Positions 25,671 through 33,627 of a stretch of DNA of 45,885 nt are shown piece by piece. The stretch covers positions 1-45,885 of the IMG/VR virus record IMGVR_UViG_3300015371_000074. One strand, given 5' to 3'. The stretch's first letter is position 1; each line of letters begins with the position of its first letter. The translations under genes and the position numbers were made by a program. The notes beneath the pieces were generated by a model. That model saw only the letters and a program-made list of their open reading frames with translations, made no database searches and was not told where the DNA came from. The stretch comes from a virus.

Positions 25671-25880
25671 TTACCGAGCCGTGGACCAGGTGTTTTCCAG
25701 GTCAACCTCTTCGGGGGTCTTCGGCTCGCTGTTGCCCGCCATGGGCGAAAGACCCGCGTCTTCCTTGGTCTGAGGGGCCGACCCCTGCTCATCCCAAGCG
25801 GTGTTGTTGTTGGGCTCGCCCGGCTTGCGGTAGTTCCACTGGGCGATGTCCTCAACGTCCTTCTTCTTCTTCGATGCCAC
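25671..25880 (-). CDS. Small hydrophilic protein, 69 aa
   Basis: GTG at 25880 after AAGGAGGAACTCC, which decides this start over upstream ATGs in the same frame. The 69 residues start with a Lys run (ASKKKKDVEDIAQWNYRKP) and are otherwise Asn/Glu/Pro-rich and probably disordered. It overlaps the end of the glycosyltransferase gene by 29 bases. Function is unknown. Confidence 0.6.
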   Translation of the reverse strand: MASKKKKDVEDIAQWNYRKPGEPNNNTAWDEQGSAPQTKEDAGLSPMAGNSEPKTPEEVDLENTWSTAR

Positions 25881-26661
25881 GGAGTTCCTCCTTCGAGAAC
25901 GCGAGTGACGCCACCGAGGGCCACCACTCGTAGTTGGTGACGTACGGCCACCCGAACCGTTCAGCCACACTGGTACATGCGTCGTGCATCATCAGTTTGT
26001 TGTGGCTCTCCCACCCCACATTGCCCTTCCCAGCCTCGTAATAGCGCAGGTAGTCGCGCATCATTTCGTCTAGGGAACGGGTGTGGTCGATGTAGCCATA
26101 CGGCCACCAAATCGCCCGCTTTGGGGACGGGCGTGAGTGCATGGTCTTCGGCCATCCGGCGTTCCTCCGGAAGAGGCGGAGGTGCCCGTGCTGCTCTTCG
26201 TACTCAACCCCCTCCACGAACGAGTGGAAGGGGACCCAGACGCCGTCATAGACATCCTTGGCGTAGGCCGTGGCGCTATGGAGCGACTGGAGCAGTTCGA
26301 TGTCCGGGCGCTCGTCGCATGCAACGGCGAAGCACCAGTCCGTTGTCGTCGCGGCCACCATCCGGGGCATCGACGCATCGCCGTGTCCCAGGTGGGGGTC
26401 TTCGAGGATCACGTCGCCCTCGCGGGTCAACAGGCCCTTGGCGATCTCCAGCGTGTCGTCGTCCGACTGCTGCACGCACACCACGGTGTGGGTGAACCAG
26501 GGCTTGAGATACTCGATTAGTCCGCCGATTCGTTCTGACTCGTTCCAGGCGACGATCAGCAGAGTGATGTGGTCATACGGCGGAACGTTGGGGTGACTGA
26601 TCTCTGTCTTCGCAACGATCTCGGGGATCGTGTCGGTGACGACAGTGAATCCGTCACCCAT
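25852..26661 (-). CDS. Glycosyltransferase family 2-like (GT-A), 269 aa
   Basis: ATG at 26661 overlaps the acyltransferase stop by 8 bases. It has the GT-A start YDHITLLIVAWNESERIGGLIEYLKPWF broken by VVCVQQSDDDTLEIAKGL, where the acidic cluster is the nucleotide-sugar contact region, then DWCFAVACDERPDIEL in the DXD-like position. The C-terminal half has many Trp/His/Tyr residues. It probably transfers a sugar. Together with the acyltransferase and the GT-B enzyme it suggests a small glycan-building set made with the virion proteins. Confidence 0.8.
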   Translation of the reverse strand: MGDGFTVVTDTIPEIVAKTEISHPNVPPYDHITLLIVAWNESERIGGLIEYLKPWFTHTVVCVQQSDDDTLEIAKGLLTREGDVILEDPHLGHGDASMPRMVAATTTDWCFAVACDERPDIELLQSLHSATAYAKDVYDGVWVPFHSFVEGVEYEEQHGHLRLFRRNAGWPKTMHSRPSPKRAIWWPYGYIDHTRSLDEMMRDYLRYYEAGKGNVGWESHNKLMMHDACTSVAERFGWPYVTNYEWWPSVASLAFSKEELRGIEEEEGR

Positions 26662-27328
26662 GCGGCCTGGGAGTCCCGAAGAACTCCTCCACCATGTCCT
26701 CATCGGGTCCCCACCCTCCGAAGCCACGCTCGGTGTACTTGCGCCGCTCCAGAGTGCGGGCAGGCACACCCATCACCTTCTCGCCATCAGGCACGTTGTG
26801 GGTCACAACGGCCCCTGCTCCCACCACGGCATCCTCACCGATGAGGACGCCCGGCAAGAGCAGGGCACCGCCGCCGACCCTAGCACGGGCTCCAATCTTC
26901 GGACCGACCACCTCACCGCCGCGCTGCATGGAGTTGTCGTTCATGGTGTAGACGCCCACGGAGATGAACGCCTCGTCACCAATGACGCAGTCGTAGGTGA
27001 TGTGGGTGAGGTCCACGATCTTGACCCGATTGCCGATGGTGGCCCCGTTCTGCACGGTGCAGTTGGAACCGACCACCGTGGAGTCCCCGATGGTGGTGTT
27101 CTCCCGGATGATCGTGCCGTCACCGATCAGGCAGTCGTCGCCCAGGTGGACCCCCGCGTAGATCACCGCGTTGGCCCCGATGACGCAGCGTTCCCCGATC
27201 TTCGTCTCGCGCGGCTCCTCCGGCTTGCGGGCGATCACGCCCGCCGCCATCGGTACCCGCCCGATGATCGCTCCCGGGAACACCGTAGTGCTGGCCGGGA
27301 TTGTGACCGGGACGATCAGCCGGGTCAT
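26654..27328 (-). CDS. Left-handed beta-helix acyltransferase, 224 aa
   Basis: ATG at 27328 overlaps the previous stop by 4 bases (ATGA). Residues about 40-185 are tandem hexapeptide repeats (IGERCVIGANAVIYAGVHLGD, IGDGTIIRENTTIGDSTVVG and following), the left-handed beta-helix of acetyl- and acyltransferases. The end GVPARTLERRK matches the family's C-terminus. Members of this fold acylate sugars or amino sugars using an acyl-CoA donor. The next gene is a glycosyltransferase, so a modified sugar is a likely substrate. Confidence 0.88.
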   Translation of the reverse strand: MTRLIVPVTIPASTTVFPGAIIGRVPMAAGVIARKPEEPRETKIGERCVIGANAVIYAGVHLGDDCLIGDGTIIRENTTIGDSTVVGSNCTVQNGATIGNRVKIVDLTHITYDCVIGDEAFISVGVYTMNDNSMQRGGEVVGPKIGARARVGGGALLLPGVLIGEDAVVGAGAVVTHNVPDGEKVMGVPARTLERRKYTERGFGGWGPDEDMVEEFFGTPRPHG

Positions 27329-27813
27329 GTCTCGTCGTACGAGTACGACACCGTCTCGGTCGGCCAGTTCCCCGGCGAGGCACCCGACCCCACTTGCAAC
27401 TGGAACACCGAGTACTTGGTCGTCGCGTTCAGGGCCGACAGGGACGCTGAATCCCAGGTGCCCTTCGCACCCGACGTAACCGTGGTGAAGTCGGTCGTCG
27501 CCACCGATGAGGTGGAGGCGGTGGGCGTGGTGTAGGACGTGACCGCACCGGCCCACATCAGGGTGGTGTTGGCCGCGACCGCGCCATCGCCCCAAATCTT
27601 GAAGTTGGTGACCGCGTTGGCCGGGACCACGTCGATCTTCAACTTGCAGAACTTCTCGAACGAGTTGGTGCCGACCGTGATCGGGTTGGCCTGCCGGTTC
27701 GCCAGCGAGTTGGTGGCGTTGTCGGCGCTGATGAGGTCAATGCCGGTGACGGCGCTCGACTCTGAGCCGGGCGACGAGCCGGTCTGGACCCGCAGGGTGA
27801 GGGTAGCGACCAT
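27325..27813 (-). CDS. Putative virion protein, 162 aa
   Basis: ATG at 27813 after AAGGAGCAACG. Ser/Thr/Ala/Val-rich (TLTLRVQTGSSPGSESSAV, WDSASLSALNATTKYSVFQL) with few charges, typical of beta-rich structural proteins. It lies just downstream of the portal gene, where minor capsid or decoration genes are common. No family is recognised. Confidence 0.6.
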   Translation of the reverse strand: MVATLTLRVQTGSSPGSESSAVTGIDLISADNATNSLANRQANPITVGTNSFEKFCKLKIDVVPANAVTNFKIWGDGAVAANTTLMWAGAVTSYTTPTASTSSVATTDFTTVTSGAKGTWDSASLSALNATTKYSVFQLQVGSGASPGNWPTETVSYSYDET

Positions 27814-27822
27814 CGTTGCTCC

Positions 27823-29193
27823 TTATGAGCCTCGGCGCGGGCGCGAGGAAGCCCCGGAGGAGGGCGTTCGTCCCGGACGTGCGGCGGGGGTGGCAGGGGG
27901 TTTCTTGGATTCGAGGGCCTCCTGCGCGGATGGCACCTCTTCGAGGTTCACGGCCCCGACCGGCGTGGTCATAATGAGTTCATCGAACTCCGGCCCCATC
28001 GGCTCTCGACCGTCTTCCTTGCGGGCCTCGTTCACCGTCTTCCACGGAGTTCCACCCAGCGCGATCTTGTTGATCTGCGCGCGTGAAAGCGTCTCCTTGA
28101 GGTTGAGGCTGGTGAAGCGGAAGGCCAGGTTGTTCTCTGGGCCACCAAATGCCGGGTCCCACACGATCTCGCGGGTGAAGTAGTCCTGGATGAGCGCGAG
28201 GAGCGGGCGGAGTCCCCGGTCCTCGGTATGCTCGGACTGCACCTCGGAGGTCGAGCGGTTGACATCCATGGTGATCCCAAGGTCCTGCGGAGCGAGGCCG
28301 AACACCGCCGCGATCTTGCGGACGAGGTACTCCTGCCACTCCAAGAACTGCATGTCCTTGTTGCTGTCGCGGAACGGGATGAACTTCGCGTTCTTCGTCC
28401 CGCCCAGGAACGCCATCGCTCCTCGGCCAGCAACCTCAGACAGCCAGTACGACTTGAACTGCTCGACCTGCTCAGGGCGGACGCCCTCACCCAGATCGAG
28501 CATGCCGTCCGGGGCAGCGGCCTGCACCTGACGGCGGTTGTATTCGTGGCCTCCGAGTTCGGCGTCGATGGTCGCCTTGAGCGTCTCCATCGGTGATAGC
28601 CCGACCGGCGAGTAGGTCCTCGGGTTGGCCATCATGTACACGAACTCTTCGTTGAGCCACCTGGCGCGCTCCTGGTGATCGGGGTACCAGAAGTACCTCA
28701 CCTCACGCGGGTCGCCATCCCAGGTCAGCGAGACGCGAACCGTCCCGCCATCGACGGCCCACATCTGGACCGTCTCGCCCCGCAGGTTACGCACCTTCTC
28801 GATGCAGCCCGCGTCCAAGACCAGCAGGTCCTCGACCACCGGCTCCACGAAGGCGCGAAACGAGCCGGACGCCACGTTGGGCGTGTCGAACAGGCCCTTG
28901 ATGCGCTTGGCGAGGCGCTTGTTATCGACTTCAACGTCCGGATTGGCGGGGACGATGTCCCAGTCGGCGCTCGAAACCTGGGTCTTGCGCACGTTGATCG
29001 CGGCGCGCACCCACTCGGAGTGCTCGGACCAGTTGCGGAAGATGCGGACGTGGCTCTTGGCGACCTGGTTGCCGTTGTAGACCATGCCGATCCCGGCGGT
29101 GGTCACCTCGGGGATTTTCTTGGGTGTGGCCCGGGGCGGTGCCTCCTTGGGACGGGTGACGACCCGCTTCGCCACCCACTCCTGGATGCTCAT
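27823..29193 (-). CDS. Portal protein
   Basis: 456 residues; ATG at 29193 overlaps the upstream stop (ATGA). Sequence pattern of the HK97-type portal: WVRAAINVRKTQVSSADWDI near residue 60, FVEPVVEDLLVLDAGCIEKV, then SPMETLKATIDAEL, FGLAPQDLGI with NRSTSEVQ, and LNLKETLSRAQI. A Pro/Ser-rich tail follows residue 410. The dodecameric ring is the DNA gate at the head vertex. Directly downstream of terminase as expected. Confidence 0.9.
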   Translation of the reverse strand: MSIQEWVAKRVVTRPKEAPPRATPKKIPEVTTAGIGMVYNGNQVAKSHVRIFRNWSEHSEWVRAAINVRKTQVSSADWDIVPANPDVEVDNKRLAKRIKGLFDTPNVASGSFRAFVEPVVEDLLVLDAGCIEKVRNLRGETVQMWAVDGGTVRVSLTWDGDPREVRYFWYPDHQERARWLNEEFVYMMANPRTYSPVGLSPMETLKATIDAELGGHEYNRRQVQAAAPDGMLDLGEGVRPEQVEQFKSYWLSEVAGRGAMAFLGGTKNAKFIPFRDSNKDMQFLEWQEYLVRKIAAVFGLAPQDLGITMDVNRSTSEVQSEHTEDRGLRPLLALIQDYFTREIVWDPAFGGPENNLAFRFTSLNLKETLSRAQINKIALGGTPWKTVNEARKEDGREPMGPEFDELIMTTPVGAVNLEEVPSAQEALESKKPPATPAARPGRTPSSGASSRPRRGS

Positions 29194-29390
29194 CCACCAC
29201 CTCCGTGTTCCTTGAAGTGGGCGGTGATGAGGTTCTGGCGGGCCTTGAAGAACCGCTCTCCGACGAACTTGTCGTTAGCGATCTGGGTCGCCTCAGTCAG
29301 CGTCAACTTGTGGGTGTCCAGTCCGGCCATCATGTCGGCCAGGTGATCGGGGATGTTCTTGATGCCGTCTCGGAACTCGACCTCAGCCAT
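29190..29390 (-). CDS. Small helical protein between terminase and portal, 66 aa
   Basis: ATG at 29390 after GGGAGGTAGTC, two bases past the terminase stop, and its own stop overlaps the portal start. 66 residues, mostly helical (TLTEATQIANDKFVGERFFK), ending in a Gly run. Tight coupling on both sides suggests a packaging or head role, but the family is not recognised. Confidence 0.65.
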   Translation of the reverse strand: MAEVEFRDGIKNIPDHLADMMAGLDTHKLTLTEATQIANDKFVGERFFKARQNLITAHFKEHGGGG

Positions 29391-29392
29391 GA

Positions 29393-30925
29393 CTACCTCC
29401 CGACCGCGCCGAAGAAGAACCCACCGCCGCCCAGGTCCATGGAGAACCCGAGCGCGTCGATCATGTCGTCGTGGCCCTTGGGAAATGACAGCAACTCCGT
29501 CTCGAACTCCGAGCCCTTGAGGCTGCTGTGGTGGAAGACCTTGTGAGCCTCGTACTTGGCGGCGACAGCGCGAGCGCGCGTCACCTTGTCCACGTCTGAT
29601 TTCTTCCCTTCCACGGGAAGACGTGGGTAGTCCCGTGCCAACTGCTGGATGAGCGTGGACTGGAACTGCTGGGACTCGATGATGATGAGCGCCATGTTCG
29701 GGTGGGCGATCCAGCCGTCCATGACGAACTCCGCGTGGTGGGTTTCCCGCTTATCACGAACGACACTGAGTACGTAGAAGTTGCCATCCTCGTCCTCCGC
29801 CGTCGTCACCCGAGCGGTGAAGTCGGCACGCTCCCTCTCACTCGATGCGAGGTCCACACCCATCCGGATCGTGTACTTCTTATCGGGAGGGAGGGCCTGG
29901 AAGTAGTAGTTGTCATCGAGGCGCTTGAAGATGTTGCCCGCCATGAGGCCGGAGATGTCGTTGAGGTACGAGCACGCGAACATGGGCGAACCCATGTCAA
30001 TGCGCTCCGCCTCCAGTCGTTCCAGGGGCCACATGTTGGGCCACAGGGCTTGACGCTCTCCCTCTTCATCTTCGTAGATCGCTCCTCGGATCAGACTTCG
30101 CCAGCCCTTGCCGCCCTCATCGACCGGGGTGATGAGTTTTTCGTACATGTCGCCCTCGGCCCATCGGGTACCGAGCACGATCACCACGCCGTCTGGGGTG
30201 AGGCAGGGCTTGAGCGTCTTCCAGAACCACTCCTCGATCTTCTCCTGCTGCTCGATGTTGGCGGTGTTCTCCTCATCGAGGATGTCGTCGCACAGGATCA
30301 GGTCGAACCGCTTGGAAATGATCGCGCCACCGGCTCCAGCCGAGTACAGGGTCACGTTGTTGGAGCCGTGGTGCTTCGATCCCTCGCGCAGCCACTCCAC
30401 GTCGGTCCACTTCACGCGCCCGACGATGTCCCCGAACAACTGCTTGAACTTGGGGTTGGACTCATAGGTCCAGCGGATGGCGCGCGAGAAGCCGTTGCTC
30501 TGCTTGGCGGTGTTGGAGATCAAACCCACACGGATGTGCGGGTTGAGCGCAATCAGCCAGGACAGCAGGATCGTGTTGCCCCAGGTGGTCTTGGCGTGCC
30601 CTCGGGGCTCCAGGATGACCGCGTTGGTCTTGGAGTCCATGCAGTCGAGGATGAACTCGACCATCTCGCGGTGGTGGTCGGCAGGAGCATGGCCGTAGAC
30701 GAACTCGCCGTAGGCGAAGGGATCAGTTGAGGCGAGGCCCTTCAAGGCGATCTGTCGGAGTTCGACCATCTCCAGGTCCGACAAGTTTCGCCCGAGTAAG
30801 TCGTTCAAGTTCCCGGAGAACCTGGAGATCGGGTCCTCCGGCGGTTCCGGAGTCAGTGATGTGGACGCCAAGGACGGTCGCCTCCGATCTGCTAGTTGCG
30901 CCGCCCGAGATGATCTGGAAGGCAT
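29393..30925 (-). CDS. terL: Terminase large subunit
   Basis: 510 residues if started at 30925. The ATPase domain has Walker A EPRGHAKTT (residues 106-114) and Walker B LILCDDILDEE (Asp213-Asp214). The nuclease domain has GVDLAS (Asp358) and ends with DDMIDALG. It cuts and pumps DNA into the prohead. The first 200 bases overlap the small subunit gene. The stretch DLLGRNLSDLEMVELRQIAL broken at residue 60 looks like real protein, so the start is upstream of the ATG at 30769 or is that ATG. The exact start is undecided. Confidence 0.93.
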   Translation of the reverse strand: MPSRSSRAAQLADRRRPSLASTSLTPEPPEDPISRFSGNLNDLLGRNLSDLEMVELRQIALKGLASTDPFAYGEFVYGHAPADHHREMVEFILDCMDSKTNAVILEPRGHAKTTWGNTILLSWLIALNPHIRVGLISNTAKQSNGFSRAIRWTYESNPKFKQLFGDIVGRVKWTDVEWLREGSKHHGSNNVTLYSAGAGGAIISKRFDLILCDDILDEENTANIEQQEKIEEWFWKTLKPCLTPDGVVIVLGTRWAEGDMYEKLITPVDEGGKGWRSLIRGAIYEDEEGERQALWPNMWPLERLEAERIDMGSPMFACSYLNDISGLMAGNIFKRLDDNYYFQALPPDKKYTIRMGVDLASSERERADFTARVTTAEDEDGNFYVLSVVRDKRETHHAEFVMDGWIAHPNMALIIIESQQFQSTLIQQLARDYPRLPVEGKKSDVDKVTRARAVAAKYEAHKVFHHSSLKGSEFETELLSFPKGHDDMIDALGFSMDLGGGGFFFGAVGR

Positions 30926-31256
30926 TGACCAGGGTGGCGAGGTCCTTCGGTGTGATCGGCACCAGGCCCGCCTTCAACTGGCGTCCGTACTCGTAGAACG
31001 AGGCACGGATCAACTTGATCGCCTCATCCAGCATCTCTTCGCGCTCGGAGACGTGCCGCTCGCGGGTGTTGGCCAGGGCCGTCTCGCTGATGGAGGCGCG
31101 ATACGCCTCGCGCTTGTCGTTCCAGTCGCGCTTGCGAGCGATTTCGGCCATCGAGGAGAAGGCCCCTTCGTACCTGGTGGCCAGCGACCGGATCGAGTCT
31201 GACCCGGTTACGTACTCGCTCTCAGCCGCGTCGTAGTCGATCTTCGACCGGCTCAA
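30723..31256 (-). CDS. Terminase small subunit candidate, 177 aa
   Basis: TTG at 31256 after GAGGAGGTGCGGG. 177 residues, beginning with a helix-turn-helix-like segment (DYDAAESEYVTGSDSIRSLA, then AEIARKRDWNDKREAYRAS) as in small terminases, which recognise the packaging site. A long central helix region with REEMLDEAIKLIRASFYEYG follows. Position directly before the large subunit supports it. The end shares about 200 bases with the large subunit frame. Confidence 0.75.
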   Translation of the reverse strand: MSRSKIDYDAAESEYVTGSDSIRSLATRYEGAFSSMAEIARKRDWNDKREAYRASISETALANTRERHVSEREEMLDEAIKLIRASFYEYGRQLKAGLVPITPKDLATLVNAFQIISGGATSRSEATVLGVHITDSGTAGGPDLQVLRELERLTRAKLVGPGDGRTPTDRLEGPRLN

Positions 31257-31542
31257 CCCGCACCTCCTCTACCTGCACAGGCGGTGTGACCTCGACGGTC
31301 GTGGCCTGCGGCGTGTTCGCCGCCATTCCGGCCTCAAAGTTCGCCTGCGAACGACGCCCAACCGAGGACGCGAGGGACTCCCCGAACACGAACTGCGCGG
31401 AGAGGGTCATAAACGAGATGAATGCGCCCTGGATCAACTCCGGCAGCGCGAAGTCGTACAGCACCAGCGCGTAGAAGCCCAAGCCGAACACGAAGACCGC
31501 GAAGATGTGGGTGACGATGAAGCGGGTGGTGTCAGTTCTCAT
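31222..31542 (-). CDS. Membrane protein, holin candidate, 106 aa
   Basis: ATG at 31542 after AAGGAGTTGAGCG. Two hydrophobic segments at about residues 8-30 (FIVTHIFAVFVFGLGFYALV) and 35-55 (LIQGAFISFMTLSAQFVF), then a hydrophilic tail with many Val/Glu. Size and two-segment topology fit a class II holin, but the endolysin is 2.6 kb away, so this is only a candidate. Overlaps the neighbouring genes on both sides. Confidence 0.6.
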   Translation of the reverse strand: MRTDTTRFIVTHIFAVFVFGLGFYALVLYDFALPELIQGAFISFMTLSAQFVFGESLASSVGRRSQANFEAGMAANTPQATTVEVTPPVQVEEVRVEPVEDRLRRG

Positions 31543-31726
31543 CGCTCAACTCCTTGAAGCGGACCCGGATTTCGGCGGACCCCTTCGTCTCCTCGGAATC
31601 GGCATAGGTAACCGACACGCAGCGGTACAGACGACCCATGACCACGATGACGCTGCCGATGACCGGCATGGGGTCAGTCGCCCCGGTCGTGTGACCCAGG
31701 ACCTCCTCGTCGTTGCGTGTCGGCAT
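31532..31726 (-). CDS. Small beta-rich protein, 64 aa
   Basis: ATG at 31726 after GGGAGGAACCGCCCC, which sets the start well inside a longer open frame. Contains strands VIGSVIVVMGRLYRCVSVTY and IRVRFKEL. Stop overlaps the holin candidate start. Function unknown. Confidence 0.6.
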   Translation of the reverse strand: MPTRNDEEVLGHTTGATDPMPVIGSVIVVMGRLYRCVSVTYADSEETKGSAEIRVRFKELSDEN

Positions 31727-31910
31727 GGGGCGGTTCCTCCCACTTTTGCCAGCGGTAGCCGCAGTTCCGGCAAGTGATTTGGAACGCCACTGGACCCACC
31801 CGGTCCTGGGTGTCGAGAAACCAGAATCGGCTTCCGCAGTTGACGCATCCGACTTCATACCGCTTACCGGCCCAGGAAGTCAGCGGCGATTCGTTCGAGG
31901 GCGATCCCAT
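31674..31910 (-). CDS. Zinc-ribbon protein, 78 aa
   Basis: Two CxxC pairs, CVNCGSRFWF and CRNCGYRWQK, form a classic zinc ribbon. The ATG at 31910 lacks a clear ribosome site and overlaps the ParB-like gene by 47 bases, so the true start may be a little downstream. The C-terminus is Arg/Gly/Asp-rich. Small phage zinc ribbons often bind nucleic acid or polymerase. No target is known here. Confidence 0.65.
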   Translation of the reverse strand: MGSPSNESPLTSWAGKRYEVGCVNCGSRFWFLDTQDRVGPVAFQITCRNCGYRWQKWEEPPHADTQRRGGPGSHDRGD

Positions 31911-32502
31911 CGGGGGTGTCGGGCTCCTCCTTGGCGGCAGCGATGGCGCGGTCGAGGACCTGCGCGGCCTCAGAGGGTAGCCGATAGATGCGCTCCACCC
32001 AGGTGTCTTCCGACCGGGTCTGCTTGCGCCCCTCCTCGAACGAATCCCAGTCGAAGGCGGGGACGTTGACCAACTCCTCGAACTTCTCCTTGGAGTACGG
32101 CAGCACGGTCAGCAGTTCCTCGGTCGTCTCGCTCTTGAGCAGGTCTTTGAGCAGGTCGCTCAACTTGTCCTTCTCGGGCGAGCCCTTCACCTCGTTGAGG
32201 ACGATGGTCAACTGCTTGGCGACCGCGTCATCCAGCCAGCCCAGGCTCCAGATGGGGGCGTAGCGGTACTTGAGGTCGGCCAGGACCTTCCAGCGGTTCT
32301 CGCCGTCGATGATCTCGTAGCCGCCATCGGCGTGCTTGCGGACGGTGATGGGGACGGCCATCCCGAACTTCTTGATGGACTCTGTCTCTTTGGCGTAGGT
32401 CGCCTCGTCCATCTTGTTCGGGTTCCAGGGGTTAGGACGCAGTTCCTCCAGCGTGACCCAGAGCAACTCGGCGCGCTCGATGGCCTCTTCGGCGCTTACC
32501 AC
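31864..32502 (-). CDS. ParB-like nuclease-domain protein, 212 aa
   Basis: GTG at 32502 after GGGAGGACCGCC is preferred to the ATG at 32526. Residues about 10-90 match the ParB/Srx fold: LRPNPWNPNKM, then KFGMAVPITVRK and YEIIDGENRWKVLADL, with GENR in place of the GERR box. The rest is helical and acidic. Phage ParB-domain proteins may act as CTPases, nucleases or in DNA modification. Which applies cannot be told from sequence. Confidence 0.82.
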   Translation of the reverse strand: MVSAEEAIERAELLWVTLEELRPNPWNPNKMDEATYAKETESIKKFGMAVPITVRKHADGGYEIIDGENRWKVLADLKYRYAPIWSLGWLDDAVAKQLTIVLNEVKGSPEKDKLSDLLKDLLKSETTEELLTVLPYSKEKFEELVNVPAFDWDSFEEGRKQTRSEDTWVERIYRLPSEAAQVLDRAIAAAKEEPDTPDGIALERIAADFLGR

Positions 32503-32632
32503 GGCGGTCCTCCCTGCGGGGGGCAATCTGCATTGCGCACAACCTGCAATAGGGGACGTTCCGGCCCAGCGGGTAAGCCGCGAACGTGGTCGGTGTACCG
32601 CAGCCGGTACATTCCTGGACCTGTCCGATCAC
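32432..32632 (-). CDS. Small zinc-binding basic protein, 66 aa
   Basis: GTG at 32632 overlaps the QueD stop (GTGA), a coupled start. CTGCGT...CRLC supplies two Cys pairs for a zinc site, followed by an Arg/Lys-rich tail (RREDRRGKRRRGHRARRV). It overlaps the ParB-like gene by about 70 bases. The second half may be a shadow of that gene's beginning, so confidence is moderate. Confidence 0.5.
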   Translation of the reverse strand: MIGQVQECTGCGTPTTFAAYPLGRNVPYCRLCAMQIAPRREDRRGKRRRGHRARRVALGHAGGTAS

Positions 32633-32988
32633 ACCCGTACCTCCCGGCTCACCGTGACACCATCTGTCTCGTCCATAAACACATCGACCTGGAAGATGGT
32701 CCGGTGTTGCAGGCTCAGGCGCTCCATCACCCAGGCCCCGATGTTCTCGGGCATGGTGTGCGTGCCTGGCAGCATCTCGTTCAGGTGTCGTCCATTGACC
32801 TCGGTCAGCAGGTTGCCGAGGTCGGTGCCGAGCGATTGGGGGGAGAGTCGGCCCTTGAGCGGGTCGAAGCGCGAGTGGATGGCGGCGATGACCTTCCAGC
32901 GGTGCCCGTGTACTCGGGCTCCGAGGGGGCAAAACTCCTCCTCGTGGGAGGCGCTAAACGACCGTTCCGCTGAAACTGCGAACTCCAT
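32629..32988 (-). CDS. queD: 6-pyruvoyl-tetrahydropterin synthase / QueD family
   Basis: 119 residues, the usual length; ATG at 32988 after GAGGGACGG. Family marks: FSASH and VHGHRW supply the zinc histidines, CPLGARVHGH holds the likely catalytic Cys, DLGNLL follows, and MDETDG has the substrate-binding Glu. QueD makes 6-carboxy-tetrahydropterin on the way to preQ0. Phages use this for deazaguanine DNA or tRNA modification. No QueC, QueE or FolE is in this window, so the pathway here is incomplete or elsewhere. Cys is seven residues before HGH, a slightly unusual spacing. Confidence 0.85.
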   Translation of the reverse strand: MEFAVSAERSFSASHEEEFCPLGARVHGHRWKVIAAIHSRFDPLKGRLSPQSLGTDLGNLLTEVNGRHLNEMLPGTHTMPENIGAWVMERLSLQHRTIFQVDVFMDETDGVTVSREVRV

Positions 32989-33010
32989 CCGTCCCTCGTG
33001 CGAGCATGAA

Positions 33011-33052
33011 GAACGGACGGGAAGACGCCGAGCAACGTCTCCCCGTCCGTTC
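33011..33052 (-). terminator. Long perfect hairpin upstream of queD
   Basis: A 17-bp stem (one G-T pair) of GAACGGACGGGGAGACG with its complement and an 8-base loop. On the minus strand it is followed by TTCATG, so not a strong T-run. It separates the RlpA-like gene from queD and may terminate, attenuate or shield mRNA. Confidence 0.65.
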
Positions 33053-33058
33053 GGGGTC

Positions 33059-33105
33059 GCGTCACACAACGTATGACGCTCACATGTGCGGTTGGGCGGA
33101 ATATA
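33059..33105 (-). promoter_or_regulatory. Possible promoter with inverted repeat
   Basis: TATATT (33100-33105) is a good -10 on the minus strand, but no -35 is seen. Downstream, GCGTCA and TGACGC (33059-33079) make an inverted repeat that could be an operator for the queD group. Weak evidence. Confidence 0.3.
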
Positions 33106-33126
33106 ACGCACGCCCGTGCGGTTTGC

Positions 33127-33627
33127 CTAGTCTCCCTGCATTGCCGTGTTCGGGAGCATGAGCGGCTCGACCAATCCCTCCCTCCAAACGATGACCGGAT
33201 ACAGGCCCCGGTTGAGGTCCAGCCCCAGCCGGGCGACCACGCCGTACTGCAAATCCACGATCCGCTGCTTGGCGGTCCCGGTGTAGCAGTCGCAAAAATC
33301 GACCACCGGGGCCTGCACCACCTCGCCGGTTTCAACTGACTGGATGGTGACGATCCCGCACCCGGAGGTGTGGCGCACCTCCCAGGTGCAGAAGTTCATG
33401 GCCACCCCGTCTCCGGGGCCGTAGTGACTGGCTGTGCCCTCACCGAACACCTCGCATCCGGCGATGCCGGTCGGGGTGTTGGTCGTCACCGGGGTCGTCT
33501 CACAGGCTGCCAGCGTCTTCCCCCACCAGGTCCCGGCCAGGAAGATGAGGGCGATGGCGAGCAGGATGGCCACCGTGAACAGGATGAACACGATGGTGTA
33601 GCCGTGCTTGTCACCGTTCGGGTTCAT
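33127..33627 (-). CDS. Membrane-anchored RlpA-like double-psi barrel protein
   Basis: 166 residues; ATG at 33627 after AAGGAGGAGGCCG. One transmembrane segment at about 11-32 (IVFILFTVAILLAIALIFLA) leaves the rest outside. Residues 58-160 look like a double-psi beta-barrel of the RlpA type (GEGTASHYGPGDGVAMNF, VVDFCDCYTGTAKQRIVDL). Bacterial RlpA cuts peptidoglycan glycan strands. Conserved Cys pairs here suggest an exported fold. Likely acts on the cell wall with the nearby M23 endolysin. Catalytic Asp is plausible but not proven. Confidence 0.72.
   Translation of the reverse strand: MNPNGDKHGYTIVFILFTVAILLAIALIFLAGTWWGKTLAACETTPVTTNTPTGIAGCEVFGEGTASHYGPGDGVAMNFCTWEVRHTSGCGIVTIQSVETGEVVQAPVVDFCDCYTGTAKQRIVDLQYGVVARLGLDLNRGLYPVIVWREGLVEPLMLPNTAMQGD

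Noticed and set aside
32432-32932. 166-codon minus-strand frame across queD
   Set aside because: Only its end, from the GTG at 32632, has protein-like sequence with Cys pairs. The upstream part is a shadow of queD.
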